Origin: Acidimicrobiia bacterium
GTDB taxonomy: Bacteria; Actinomycetota; Acidimicrobiia; IMCC26256; BP-133
Assembly: GCA_025934385.1 (NCBI GenBank)
Contig: JAICYE010000054.1
Coordinates: forward strand, 1-9,620
Length of the DNA stretch: 9,620 nt
Reading direction: 5' to 3'
Of the stretch, positions 1 through 6,006 are shown in pieces. Numbering within the stretch: position 1 is the first letter of the stretch; each line of letters begins with the position of its first letter. The position numbers and the translations under genes were made by a program. Under the pieces are notes generated by a model. The model worked only from the letters and a program-made list of their open reading frames with translations. It ran no database searches and was not told the DNA's origin.

Positions 1-534
1 GACGCCACCATCGAGCACCTGGCCGAATACGGCTACGGCCGGACGACGACGGTCGAGGTGGCCGTGCGGGCCGGGGTGTCACGGGGGGCGCTGGTCCACC
101 ATTTCCCGACGCGGTCCGACCTCGTGCTGGCCGCCCTGGAGTACCTCTGCGAGCGGCGCCTGGCCGAGCTCGAGACGGCGATGGCCGGGCTGACCGGGAG
201 CGACGATCGGGCGGGAGCCTTTGTCGACCTGATGTGGGGCACGTTCAACGGGCCGCTGTTCGCCGCCCAGCTCGAGCTGTGGACGGCGGCCCGGACCGAC
301 CCCGAGCTCTACGCCCGCCTCTACCCCCTCGAGCGGGGGTTCGGGAAGCGGCTGGCCCAGCTCTGCGCCGACGCCCTCGGCCGCGACGCCGCCGGCCCGT
401 TCTACGACCTGACGAAGCACCTCATGCGGGGGATGGCGGTGGAGCGGCTGCTCAAGGCCGACGAGTCGGAGCGACTCGAGACCCTGGAGCGCTGGAAGCG
501 CCTAGTGGTTGCTCTGAGCGGCGACGGGGCCTGA
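1..534 (+). CDS. TetR-family transcriptional regulator (5' end outside window)
   Basis: This is probably a ligand-responsive DNA-binding repressor acting as a dimer in the cytoplasm. The reading frame is open from base 1, so the first residues lie outside the window; 177 codons are visible before the TGA at 532-534. The visible N-terminus is the end of a TetR helix-turn-helix domain: a helix reading ATIEHLAEYGYGRTT, then VAVRAGVSRGALVHHF, the typical turn and recognition helix, followed by P-T-R-S-D-L. The rest (about residues 45-177) is helical and matches the variable ligand-binding half, including the stretch LFAAQLELWTAARTDPEL. A GTG at 58 falls inside the DNA-binding domain and is not a plausible start. 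The last 33 bases overlap the 3' end of the opposite-strand GH26-like gene. The ligand and target cannot be told from this; TetR genes often control a divergent neighbour, which would lie left of the window. Confidence 0.88.
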   Translation, partial: DATIEHLAEYGYGRTTTVEVAVRAGVSRGALVHHFPTRSDLVLAALEYLCERRLAELETAMAGLTGSDDRAGAFVDLMWGTFNGPLFAAQLELWTAARTDPELYARLYPLERGFGKRLAQLCADALGRDAAGPFYDLTKHLMRGMAVERLLKADESERLETLERWKRLVVALSGDGA

Positions 535-1938
535 TCCGCCGGAGCCGGAGCCGGGGCCGGAGCCGGGGTCGGAGCCGGGGTCGGAGCCGGGGTCGGAGCC
601 GGGGTCGGAGCCGGGGTCGGTCCCGGTGCCGGCGCTGGGGCCCGAACCGGAGCTCGAACCGGGGCTGGCGCTGGCCCCGGAGCCGGATCCGGCGTTGCGA
701 TTGGAGGCCGGCGGCCAGGAGACCGTCTGGAGCTGGTGGAAGTAGGGGTCGAGGGCCGCTTCCTTGTAGGCGTCGAGCGACGACTGCGACGACATGATCC
801 GCCAGTCGCCGTGGGGCCCGTAGTTGACGTCGAAGTACACGACGGCGGCCACGTCGGAGTAGGCGCCGCACCAGGGGCAGTCGGCCGTGCGGGGCTTGTT
901 CATGAACGTGTCGTGGGCGATCCGCATCCACCGGGGCTTGGCCGCCGGGTCCTGCGTCTGCTCCTGGGCGCCGTACTCGCCGATCATGATCGGCTTGTGG
1001 TGGGCCCGGGCGAAGACCATGAACTCGTCGAAGATCTCCAGCACCTGGCGCCACCGGTCGCCCTGATCCCGCTTGGAGACGCCCCAGTTGTAGCCGTCGG
1101 AGGCGATCCAGTCGACGTACTGGTCGCCGGGGTAGAAGTAGGGGGCCGGGGGGCTGCCGCCGGTGTACTTGCGCCCGTCCTTGAAGCCGGCGGCGTTGGG
1201 CGTCCAGACCCAGATCACGTTGTCGGCGTGCTCAGCCTTGAAGATCCCGTACATGCGCTGCCAGGCGGCGATGAACTTCTGCGGGCCCTTGATCTCGCCC
1301 TGGCGGCGGTCCCCGTCCATCTCCCAGCAGTAGCGCAGGAAGAACTCGTGGCCGAAGGCCTTCATCTTCTGGGCCGTGGCGTGGATGATCCCGTCGAGCG
1401 AGCCGCTGGCCACCTTGTCGCTGGCCGTGCAGCCCCAGCCGACGAGGGGGATGCGGCCGGCGTCGACGTCCCACTGCTCGAGCTTCGACATGCCGTGCTT
1501 GGCGAAGTCGTCGAAGGAGCCGTGGTAGTGGTTGTTGATGTCCATCGTCCGGCCGATGGCCTGCTCGAGCTTGAACACGCCCTGCTGGTTGGGCGGGAGG
1601 CTGGCGCTGTCGGCCGAGTGGACGCCCATCAGCGCCCCCTGGGCGGGCGCCAGGCGGCCGGGGGAGCGGGGCGGCGGGTCGTAGCCCGCCTTGGGCTGGT
1701 AGGCCAGCGAGGCCTCCTGGTCGGTCCCGCCGCTCGACGAGGACGACGAGGCAGACGACTGGCTCCTGGTCGGCGCCTGGCTCTTGGCCGGCGGCCGGCT
1801 GGGCGCTTTGCCCTTCGTCTGGGCCAGGGCCGGGAGCGGGGCGACCGCCCCGGCGGCCAGGGCCAAGGCCAGCCCCACCACCCACAGACCCCGCCGCCGA
1901 CAGTGCCGTACTTGCTGAACGTTCACCACGGAACGCAC
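502..1938 (-). CDS. Secreted GH26-like glycoside hydrolase with Ser-rich linker and DPGS-repeat tail
   Basis: This is likely an exported beta-glycanase of the GH26 (mannanase-like) clan A fold; the substrate is unknown. From a GTG at 1938 it is 478 aa. The N-terminus is a signal peptide: a basic patch (HCRRRG), a hydrophobic core (LWVVGLALALAAGAVAPL) and an Ala-Leu-Ala-Gln cleavage site. A Ser/Thr/Pro-rich linker of about 40 residues follows. The catalytic region has FFLRYCWEMDGD, with Glu206 as candidate acid/base, and KPIMIGEYGAQE, with Glu321 as candidate nucleophile; WVWTPN and DWIASDGYNW lie between them, as in GH26. The C-terminal ~45 residues are low-complexity Gly/Ser/Pro/Asp with five exact DPGS units. 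Start choice: GTGs at 1938, 1929 and 1926 are possible and none has a clear ribosome-binding site. An in-frame ATG at 2070 would bury the signal peptide about 45 residues in, so I reject it. GH5/GH113-type relatives are alternatives. Confidence 0.78.
   Translation of the reverse strand: MRSVVNVQQVRHCRRRGLWVVGLALALAAGAVAPLPALAQTKGKAPSRPPAKSQAPTRSQSSASSSSSSGGTDQEASLAYQPKAGYDPPPRSPGRLAPAQGALMGVHSADSASLPPNQQGVFKLEQAIGRTMDINNHYHGSFDDFAKHGMSKLEQWDVDAGRIPLVGWGCTASDKVASGSLDGIIHATAQKMKAFGHEFFLRYCWEMDGDRRQGEIKGPQKFIAAWQRMYGIFKAEHADNVIWVWTPNAAGFKDGRKYTGGSPPAPYFYPGDQYVDWIASDGYNWGVSKRDQGDRWRQVLEIFDEFMVFARAHHKPIMIGEYGAQEQTQDPAAKPRWMRIAHDTFMNKPRTADCPWCGAYSDVAAVVYFDVNYGPHGDWRIMSSQSSLDAYKEAALDPYFHQLQTVSWPPASNRNAGSGSGASASPGSSSGSGPSAGTGTDPGSDPGSDPGSDPGSDPGSGPGSGSGGSGPVAAQSNH
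541..618. repeat. 12-bp tandem repeat in the 3' end of the GH26-like gene
   Basis: On the plus strand the unit GGAGCCGGGGTC occurs five times without a mismatch, at 559-570, 571-582, 583-594, 595-606 and 607-618. A one-mismatch copy (GGAGCCGGGGCC) precedes at 547-558, and a half unit at 541-546. Read on the minus strand, each unit is Asp-Pro-Gly-Ser, so copy-number changes stay in frame and only lengthen or shorten the protein tail. The array begins 6 bases beyond the TetR stop codon. Confidence 0.95.
1916..1925. promoter_or_regulatory. 10-bp perfect palindrome near the GH26-like start, possible operator
   Basis: TGAACGTTCA reads the same on both strands. It lies just inside the predicted 5' end of the GH26-like gene. 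A second AACGTT core, in a looser AT-rich palindrome, lies at 1945-1950, centre to centre 27 bp away, and a CGTTC/GAACG inverted pair (1920-1924 and 1931-1935) sits between them. Repeated AACGTT symmetry at a start region suggests a protein-binding site, but no regulator can be named and short palindromes also arise by chance. Confidence 0.3.
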
Positions 1939-1957
1939 TTTAATAACGTTTATAACA
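1939..1957 (-). promoter_or_regulatory. AT-rich promoter-like segment of the GH26-like gene
   Basis: Only about a fifth of the bases here are G or C, in a window near 70% G+C. On the minus strand the segment contains TATAAA (1954-1949) and TATTAA (1945-1940), both acceptable -10 elements. TATAAA lies 10 bases before the GTG at 1938, and TATTAA lies 10 bases before the GTG at 1929. With no Shine-Dalgarno present, a very short or absent leader is plausible. No convincing -35 box is seen. The rest of the divergent intergenic region, up to 2068, holds no gene. Confidence 0.4.
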
Positions 1958-2055
1958 GCACTGCCAGAGGCAGAGGGCGGGCGTTCAGGCGAAGCGCCGG
2001 CCGATGTCGAGGGAAATTCCTTTTGTCCCGGGTAGGTGCCCGGCCGTCCCGGGTC

Positions 2056-2061
2056 GAATCT
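2056..2061 (+). promoter_or_regulatory. Possible -10 element for a leaderless small membrane protein gene
   Basis: GAATCT lies exactly 7 bases before the ATG at 2069, the same spacing as the better -10 box in front of ung. No Shine-Dalgarno precedes this ATG, which fits a leaderless transcript. The first base departs from the TANNNT pattern and no -35 is evident, so this is a weak call that rests on spacing. Confidence 0.3.
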
Positions 2062-2068
2062 CGTGCCC

Positions 2069-2395
2069 ATGCCCCGCTCCGGCCTCAATCGCCCCTGGGC
2101 CCTCGTGGTCGTCGCGGTGGGCGGATTCCTGCTCCTGTCGATGGGCGGAGCGATTCTGGCTGCGCCGCTCATGCTGCCGTTGCTCTACCTCACCATCCGG
2201 TCCGACCGGGCCGGCGCCGGTCTGCGGGCGGCGGCCGTGCTGGTCGCCACCTTGACCGTGGCCGAAATCGCCTGGGCCGCCACGTACCTGGCCGTGGCTG
2301 AGGCCCGGCCCTGGATCTGGCTGCTGCCGGTCGTCGCCGGATCGACCGCCGCCGCCGTTTTCGCCCGTCGACCCCCCAACGCCGCCGCCGCCTGA
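2069..2395 (+). CDS. Small multi-pass membrane protein, function unknown
   Basis: I do not recognise this 108-aa protein. It is strongly hydrophobic. A long apolar stretch at about residues 10-43 could form one long helix or a hairpin (WALVVVAVGGFLLL, then a Pro-bounded LMLPLLYLTI). A second lies at about 52-76 (VLVATLTVAEIAWAATYLAV) and a third at about 80-97 (WIWLLPVVAGSTAAAVFA). The connecting loops carry Arg and Asp (IRSDRAG), and the tail is Arg-Arg-Pro-Pro-Asn then Ala-rich. The ATG at 2069 is preferred over one at 2036 because the first 11 residues of the longer form are polar and lack any membrane signal. No ribosome-binding site is visible. It is divergent from the GH26-like gene. 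No catalytic motif is seen, so no function is proposed. The membrane pattern and a fitting promoter support a real gene, though a spurious frame cannot be fully excluded. Confidence 0.65.
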   Translation: MPRSGLNRPWALVVVAVGGFLLLSMGGAILAAPLMLPLLYLTIRSDRAGAGLRAAAVLVATLTVAEIAWAATYLAVAEARPWIWLLPVVAGSTAAAVFARRPPNAAAA

Positions 2396-2401
2396 GGGCG
2401 A

Positions 2402-2420
2402 ACGCCGGTGGAACCGGCGT
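2402..2420 (+). terminator. Hairpin just after the small membrane protein gene
   Basis: ACGCCGG and CCGGCGT form a perfect 7-bp stem (2402-2408 and 2414-2420) around a 5-base loop, beginning 7 bases after the stop codon at 2393-2395. There is no following run of T, so it is not a classical intrinsic terminator. Position and stability make it a plausible transcript end or 3' stabilising structure. Confidence 0.45.
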
Positions 2421-2440
2421 GGACGGGGGTGCTGCGACCT

Positions 2441-2497
2441 TGTCGCTCCGAAGTTGCCGACGGTGCCAGTAGCACCGCCCGTACCTCCGGAGCGACA
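2441..2497. repeat. Nested inverted repeat in the gap before ung
   Basis: TGTCGCTCCG at 2441-2450 is matched perfectly by CGGAGCGACA at 2488-2497. Within the 37-base loop a second perfect stem, CGGTGC (2461-2466) with GCACCG (2472-2477), encloses the loop CAGTA. Together they would fold as a long basal stem with an apical hairpin. The element sits between the membrane protein hairpin and the ung promoter and is not part of either gene. It could be a bidirectional terminator, a small structured RNA, a repeated palindromic element or a chance fold. It lacks the D-, anticodon- and T-arm pattern of a tRNA. Confidence 0.5.
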
Positions 2498-2550
2498 TCG
2501 TCAGCTCAGGATACCGCCCAAAAGCCGCGTCTCGCCCCGCGCCCCCGAAG

Positions 2551-2556
2551 TAGATT
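2551..2556 (+). promoter_or_regulatory. -10 box of a likely leaderless ung transcript
   Basis: TAGATT fits the TANNNT pattern of actinobacterial -10 elements and lies exactly 7 bases before the ATG at 2564. Transcription would therefore begin at or next to the start codon. No Shine-Dalgarno precedes the ATG and no good -35 is seen 16-18 bases upstream, both common for leaderless promoters in these bacteria. This element also supports the ATG at 2564 over the longer frame from 2408. Confidence 0.6.
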
Positions 2557-2563
2557 CCCGGCG

Positions 2564-3262
2564 ATGGCGAAGACGGACTGGAATCCCGTCCTCCGGAGCG
2601 AGCTCGACGCCCCCTACTTCCAGGAGCTGCGGCGCTTCGTGGCCTCGGAGCGTGCCCGGCAGCGGATCTACCCGCCGCCCGACCAGGTCTTCGCCGCCCT
2701 CCACCTCACGCCCTACGCCTCGGTGAAGGTCCTGATCCTGGGGCAGGACCCGTACCACGGCACCGGGCAGGCCCACGGGCTGTGCTTCTCCGTCCGCCCC
2801 GGGGTACCGCTGCCGCCGTCGCTGGAGAACATCTTCACCGAGCTGGAGCAGGACGTCGGCGTCCGCCGGCCCGACCACGGCTGCCTCGACTGCTGGGCCC
2901 GCCGGGGGGTGCTGTTGCTCAACGCCACACTGACCGTGCGGGCCGGGCAGGCCGCCTCCCACCAGGGCAAGGGCTGGGAGCGCTTCACCGACGCCGTCAT
3001 CGAGGCCGTCAACCGGAAGCCGGACCAGGTGGTCTTCATCCTCTGGGGCGCCTCGGCCCGCAAGAAGCGGACGCTGATCGACACGTCCCGCCACATGATC
3101 ATCGAATCGGCCCACCCGTCGCCGCTGTCAGCCCGCAACGGCTTCTTCGGCAACCGCCCGTTCTCCCGGGCCAACGCCGCCCTCGTCGCTGCCGGTCGGG
3201 AGCCGGTCGACTGGAGCATCCCGGCCCGGTCCGCCGCCGAGGTGGTTGGGGCCCCGGCCTGA
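2564..3262 (+). CDS. ung: Uracil-DNA glycosylase, family 1
   Basis: This enzyme removes uracil from DNA, arising by cytosine deamination or dUTP misincorporation, and so starts base-excision repair in the cytoplasm. The 232-aa length is usual for the family. All signature motifs are present: GQDPYH at residues 60-65, with catalytic Asp62 and the uracil-packing Tyr64; LLLNATLTV, with uracil-reading Asn120; and HPSPLSA, with catalytic His184 and the minor-groove loop. SVRPGVPLPPSLENIF and ILWGASARKK are also typical of family 1. The ATG at 2564 gives the normal N-terminus. The in-frame extension to 2408 would add 52 low-complexity residues across the nested inverted repeat, and is rejected. The DUF885 gene follows 20 bases after the stop and may be co-transcribed. 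Given high G+C, strong selection for uracil repair would be expected. Confidence 0.97.
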   Translation: MAKTDWNPVLRSELDAPYFQELRRFVASERARQRIYPPPDQVFAALHLTPYASVKVLILGQDPYHGTGQAHGLCFSVRPGVPLPPSLENIFTELEQDVGVRRPDHGCLDCWARRGVLLLNATLTVRAGQAASHQGKGWERFTDAVIEAVNRKPDQVVFILWGASARKKRTLIDTSRHMIIESAHPSPLSARNGFFGNRPFSRANAALVAAGREPVDWSIPARSAAEVVGAPA

Positions 3263-3282
3263 GCGGGCAAGCATCAGCCCGG

Positions 3283-5025
3283 ATGAGTGACGCTTCTTTT
3301 GCCCTGCGTGACGTGGCCGGCCGCTACTGGGAGGCCCACCTCGAGTTCCGGCCGACCGAGGCCACCCTCCACGGCGACCACCGCTACGACGACCGCATCG
3401 AGGACGTCTCCGCCGACGGCGAGGCCCGCCAGCGGGCGACGTGGCTGGAGCTGCGGGCGGCGGCCGACGCGGTCGACGCCGCCGATCTCAACGCTGGCGA
3501 GCGGGTCACGCAGCAGCTGCTGCGGGCCGAGCTGAGCGAGGCGGTCGAGGCCATCGACGTCCGGGAGGCGGAGCTGCGCTTCGACCAGATGACCGGCATC
3601 CACGCCGAGCTGCTCGTCACCGCCCCCCAGATCCACGCCCCGACGCCGGAGTCGGCCCGGGCGCTGGCGGAGCGCCAGCGGCGGCTGCCGGGGTTGCTCG
3701 ACCAGATGGTCGATCGGCTTCGGGAGGGGCTGGCGGCCGGGCGGACGCCGGCCCGCATCAACGTCGAGCGCTCCCTCAACCAGGTCGACAAGTACCTGGC
3801 CTCGCCGCTGGAATCGGATCCGTTCACCGCCTACGGCGGGCCCCCGGGCTGGAGCGGCGAGGCGGAATGGCGGTCCGAGCTGGCCGGCATCGTCCGCGAC
3901 GCCGTCCGCCCGGCCTTCGCCCGCTACCGGGACTTCTTCGCCACCGACCTCCTCCCCGCCGGACGCCCCCACGAGCAGCCCGGGCTGTGCTGGCTGGCCG
4001 AGGGCGAGTCGCTCTACCGCCACTTCGTCCGCCACCACACGACCCTTGGCGGCTCCCGCCGCCTCGATCAGGGGGACGCCCCCTGTCCCCCGGGCGTGGA
4101 CGACCTGACGGCCGAGGAGATCCACCGGATCGGCCTCGAGGAGCTCGACCGGCTCGCCGCCGAGTACGCCGAGGTCGGCGGCCGCCTCTTCGGCCGCGGG
4201 GATCTGGCCGGGATCTTCGACCGCCTCCGGTCCGACCCGGCGCTGCGCTACGGCGACGGCGACGAGATCATGGGCGACGCCCGCCGCTACCTGGCCGCCG
4301 CCACCGCCGCCATGGCCGACTGGTTCGGCCGCCTGCCGGTCACGCCGTGCGAGATCACCGCCGTCCCCGCCGCCGTGGCCGAGGACATGCCGATGGCCTA
4401 CTACTTCCCGCCGGCCGACGACGGCTCCCGGCCCGGCACGTACTTCGTCAACACCGCCGACCCGCCCCACAAGAACCGGTTCGAGACCGCCTCGGTCGCT
4501 TACCACGAGGCCATCCCGGGCCACCACCTGCAGCTGGCCATCGCCACCGAGCTGGAGGGGGTGCCGTCGTTCCAGCGGCTGTCCCAGGGACACACCGCCT
4601 TCGTGGAGGGCTGGGGCCTCTACGCCGAACGGTTGGCCGACGAGATGGGGCTCTACGCCGACGACCTCGAGCGGATCGGCATGCTGGCGGCGGACTCCTG
4701 GCGCTCCTGCCGGCTGGTGGTCGACACCGGACTGCATGCCCTCGGCTGGGGCCGGCAGCAGGCCATCGACTTCATGGCCGCCAACACCCCCGTCTCGGTG
4801 GGCGAGATCGAGGTGGAGGTCGACCGCTACATCGGCCTGCCCGGGCCGGCCCTGGCCTACAAGGTCGGGCAGCGGGAGATCTTCCGGCTCCGGGCCGGCG
4901 CCCGGGAGCGGCTCGGCGCCCGGTTCGACGTCCGGGCCTTCCACGACACCGTCCTCGGCTCGTCGTCGGTCAGCCTGCCCGTCCTGCGGCAGGTCGTGGC
5001 CGGGTGGGTCGACGGCGCCGGCTGA
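3283..5025 (+). CDS. DUF885-family putative metallohydrolase/peptidase
   Basis: This 580-aa protein belongs to the DUF885 family (COG4805), widespread in actinobacteria and thought to be metal-dependent peptidases, although substrates are largely unknown. The diagnostic motif AYHEAIPGHHLQ is present, with His408, Glu409, His414 and His415 as likely metal and catalytic residues. A downstream EGWGLYAERL places Glu442 as a probable further metal ligand, the usual arrangement for this family. Upstream, AYYFPPADDGSRPGTYFVNT is also typical of DUF885. Early residues (RYWEAHLEFRPTEATLHGDHRYDD) match the family's N-terminal segment. There is no signal peptide, so it is probably cytoplasmic. The ATG at 3283 gives a normal family start; upstream in-frame codons run through ung in another frame. 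It sits 20 bases after ung with no obvious promoter of its own, so an operon is likely though without clear functional logic. Confidence 0.9.
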   Translation: MSDASFALRDVAGRYWEAHLEFRPTEATLHGDHRYDDRIEDVSADGEARQRATWLELRAAADAVDAADLNAGERVTQQLLRAELSEAVEAIDVREAELRFDQMTGIHAELLVTAPQIHAPTPESARALAERQRRLPGLLDQMVDRLREGLAAGRTPARINVERSLNQVDKYLASPLESDPFTAYGGPPGWSGEAEWRSELAGIVRDAVRPAFARYRDFFATDLLPAGRPHEQPGLCWLAEGESLYRHFVRHHTTLGGSRRLDQGDAPCPPGVDDLTAEEIHRIGLEELDRLAAEYAEVGGRLFGRGDLAGIFDRLRSDPALRYGDGDEIMGDARRYLAAATAAMADWFGRLPVTPCEITAVPAAVAEDMPMAYYFPPADDGSRPGTYFVNTADPPHKNRFETASVAYHEAIPGHHLQLAIATELEGVPSFQRLSQGHTAFVEGWGLYAERLADEMGLYADDLERIGMLAADSWRSCRLVVDTGLHALGWGRQQAIDFMAANTPVSVGEIEVEVDRYIGLPGPALAYKVGQREIFRLRAGARERLGARFDVRAFHDTVLGSSSVSLPVLRQVVAGWVDGAG

Positions 5026-5030
5026 CGTTC

Positions 5031-5052
5031 CGCCCGCCCCCGGCGACGGGCG
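5031..5052 (+). other. Small hairpin between the DUF885 and ABC transporter genes
   Basis: CGCCCG at 5031-5036 pairs with CGGGCG at 5047-5052 around a 10-base loop, starting 5 bases after the DUF885 stop codon. There is no T-run. It could attenuate read-through into the transporter genes, but a 6-bp stem of G and C is not rare in DNA this rich. Confidence 0.25.
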
Positions 5053-5076
5053 TCATCTGCCATGCTCTTCGCGCCC

Positions 5077-6006
5077 ATGACCGACCCCGGCATCGAACTG
5101 GAAGCACTGGCCAAGTCGTTCGGGTCCGTGCACGCCGTCCGCGGCGTCGACGTCTCGATCGCCCCCGGTGAGATCGTCGCCCTCCTCGGGCCCAACGGCG
5201 CCGGCAAATCGACCACCATCGACATGCTCCTCGGGCTCACCCGCCCCGACCGGGGCCGGGTCTCGGTCTTCGGGCTCGAGCCGTCGGCGGCCATCGACCG
5301 GGGGCTCGTCGGGGCGATGCTCCAGAGCGGCGCGCTGATCCGCGACCTCACCGTGCGGGAGCTCGTGGACATGGTGGCGTCGCTCTATCCCAGCCCCTTC
5401 GGCGTCGACGAGGTGCTCACGCTGGCCGGCTGCGTTCCCATCGCCGACCGCCGGACCCAGAAGCTGTCGGGGGGCCAGAGCCAGCGGGTGCGCTTCGCCG
5501 TGGCCGTTGTCTCCAACCCCGAGCTGCTGGTGCTCGACGAACCGACGGCGGCGATGGACGTCGAGGCCCGGCACGGCTTCTGGGTCTCGATGCGGACGTT
5601 CGCCGACCGGGGCAAGACCGTGCTGTTCGCCACCCATTACCTCGAGGAGGCCGACGACTACGCCGACCGGATCGTGCTGATGGCCGCGGGCCGGATCGTG
5701 GCCGACGGGCCGGCCACGGAGATCAAGGCCAAGGTCGGCGGCCGGATCGTGCGGGCCACGCTGCCCGGCGTCGATCCCGCCGAGCTGGCCCACCTGCCCG
5801 GGGTGACCGGCGCCGAGGCCCGGGGCGAGGCGGTGGTGCTCACCTGCAGCGATTCCGACGCCGCCCTCCGGGCGCTGCTGCCGGCCTACCCGCAGGCCCG
5901 CGACATCGAGGTGACCGGCGCCGGGCTCGAGCAGGCCTTCCTGGAACTCACCGCTCCCGGCGCGGAGACCGACTTCGGCGACATCGGGGCCGAGGAGACG
6001 AGATGA
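5077..6006 (+). CDS. ABC transporter ATP-binding protein (DrrA/CcmA type)
   Basis: This is the cytoplasmic ATPase that would drive the membrane protein encoded next to it. From the ATG at 5077 it is 309 aa. Every ABC motif is intact: Walker A GPNGAGKST with Lys44; signature LSGGQ at 130-134; Walker B LLVLDEP with Asp154 and catalytic Glu155; the D-loop in AAMD; and the switch histidine His187 in FATHYLEEAD. After about residue 210 comes a C-terminal domain of about 100 residues, as in multidrug/antibiotic-exporter ATPases of the DrrA class. An in-frame ATG at 5062 would add only MLFAP; the start at 5077 places the conserved ELEALAKSFG at a normal distance, but neither has a clear Shine-Dalgarno. 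The stop codon overlaps the permease start (ATGA), indicating translational coupling. The transported substrate is unknown. Confidence 0.93.
   Translation: MTDPGIELEALAKSFGSVHAVRGVDVSIAPGEIVALLGPNGAGKSTTIDMLLGLTRPDRGRVSVFGLEPSAAIDRGLVGAMLQSGALIRDLTVRELVDMVASLYPSPFGVDEVLTLAGCVPIADRRTQKLSGGQSQRVRFAVAVVSNPELLVLDEPTAAMDVEARHGFWVSMRTFADRGKTVLFATHYLEEADDYADRIVLMAAGRIVADGPATEIKAKVGGRIVRATLPGVDPAELAHLPGVTGAEARGEAVVLTCSDSDAALRALLPAYPQARDIEVTGAGLEQAFLELTAPGAETDFGDIGAEETR

Noticed and set aside
541..618. A CRISPR array or REP element instead of a coding repeat
   Set aside because: The 12-bp units abut with no spacers, have no internal palindrome and stay in frame as DPGS codons of the hydrolase.
2048..2068. 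A tRNA T-arm-like string (GGGTCGAATCTC)
   Set aside because: It lacks one T of the standard loop, its stem does not pair properly, and no anticodon or acceptor arm can be drawn around it.
736..2301. A 521-codon plus-strand open frame opposite the GH26-like gene
   Set aside because: The translation is repetitive Val/Gly/Arg and has no domain, while the opposite strand encodes a signal peptide and catalytic motifs.
2408..2563. A 52-residue N-terminal extension of uracil-DNA glycosylase
   Set aside because: The extra residues are low complexity and run over the nested inverted repeat and the TAGATT promoter; the family starts near the ATG at 2564.
3274..4944. A 556-codon open frame on the minus strand across the DUF885 gene
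   Set aside because: It is antisense to a gene with clear family motifs. Its translation is Gly/Val/Ala/Arg-rich low complexity, the usual by-product of GC-rich codon bias, with no recognisable domain.
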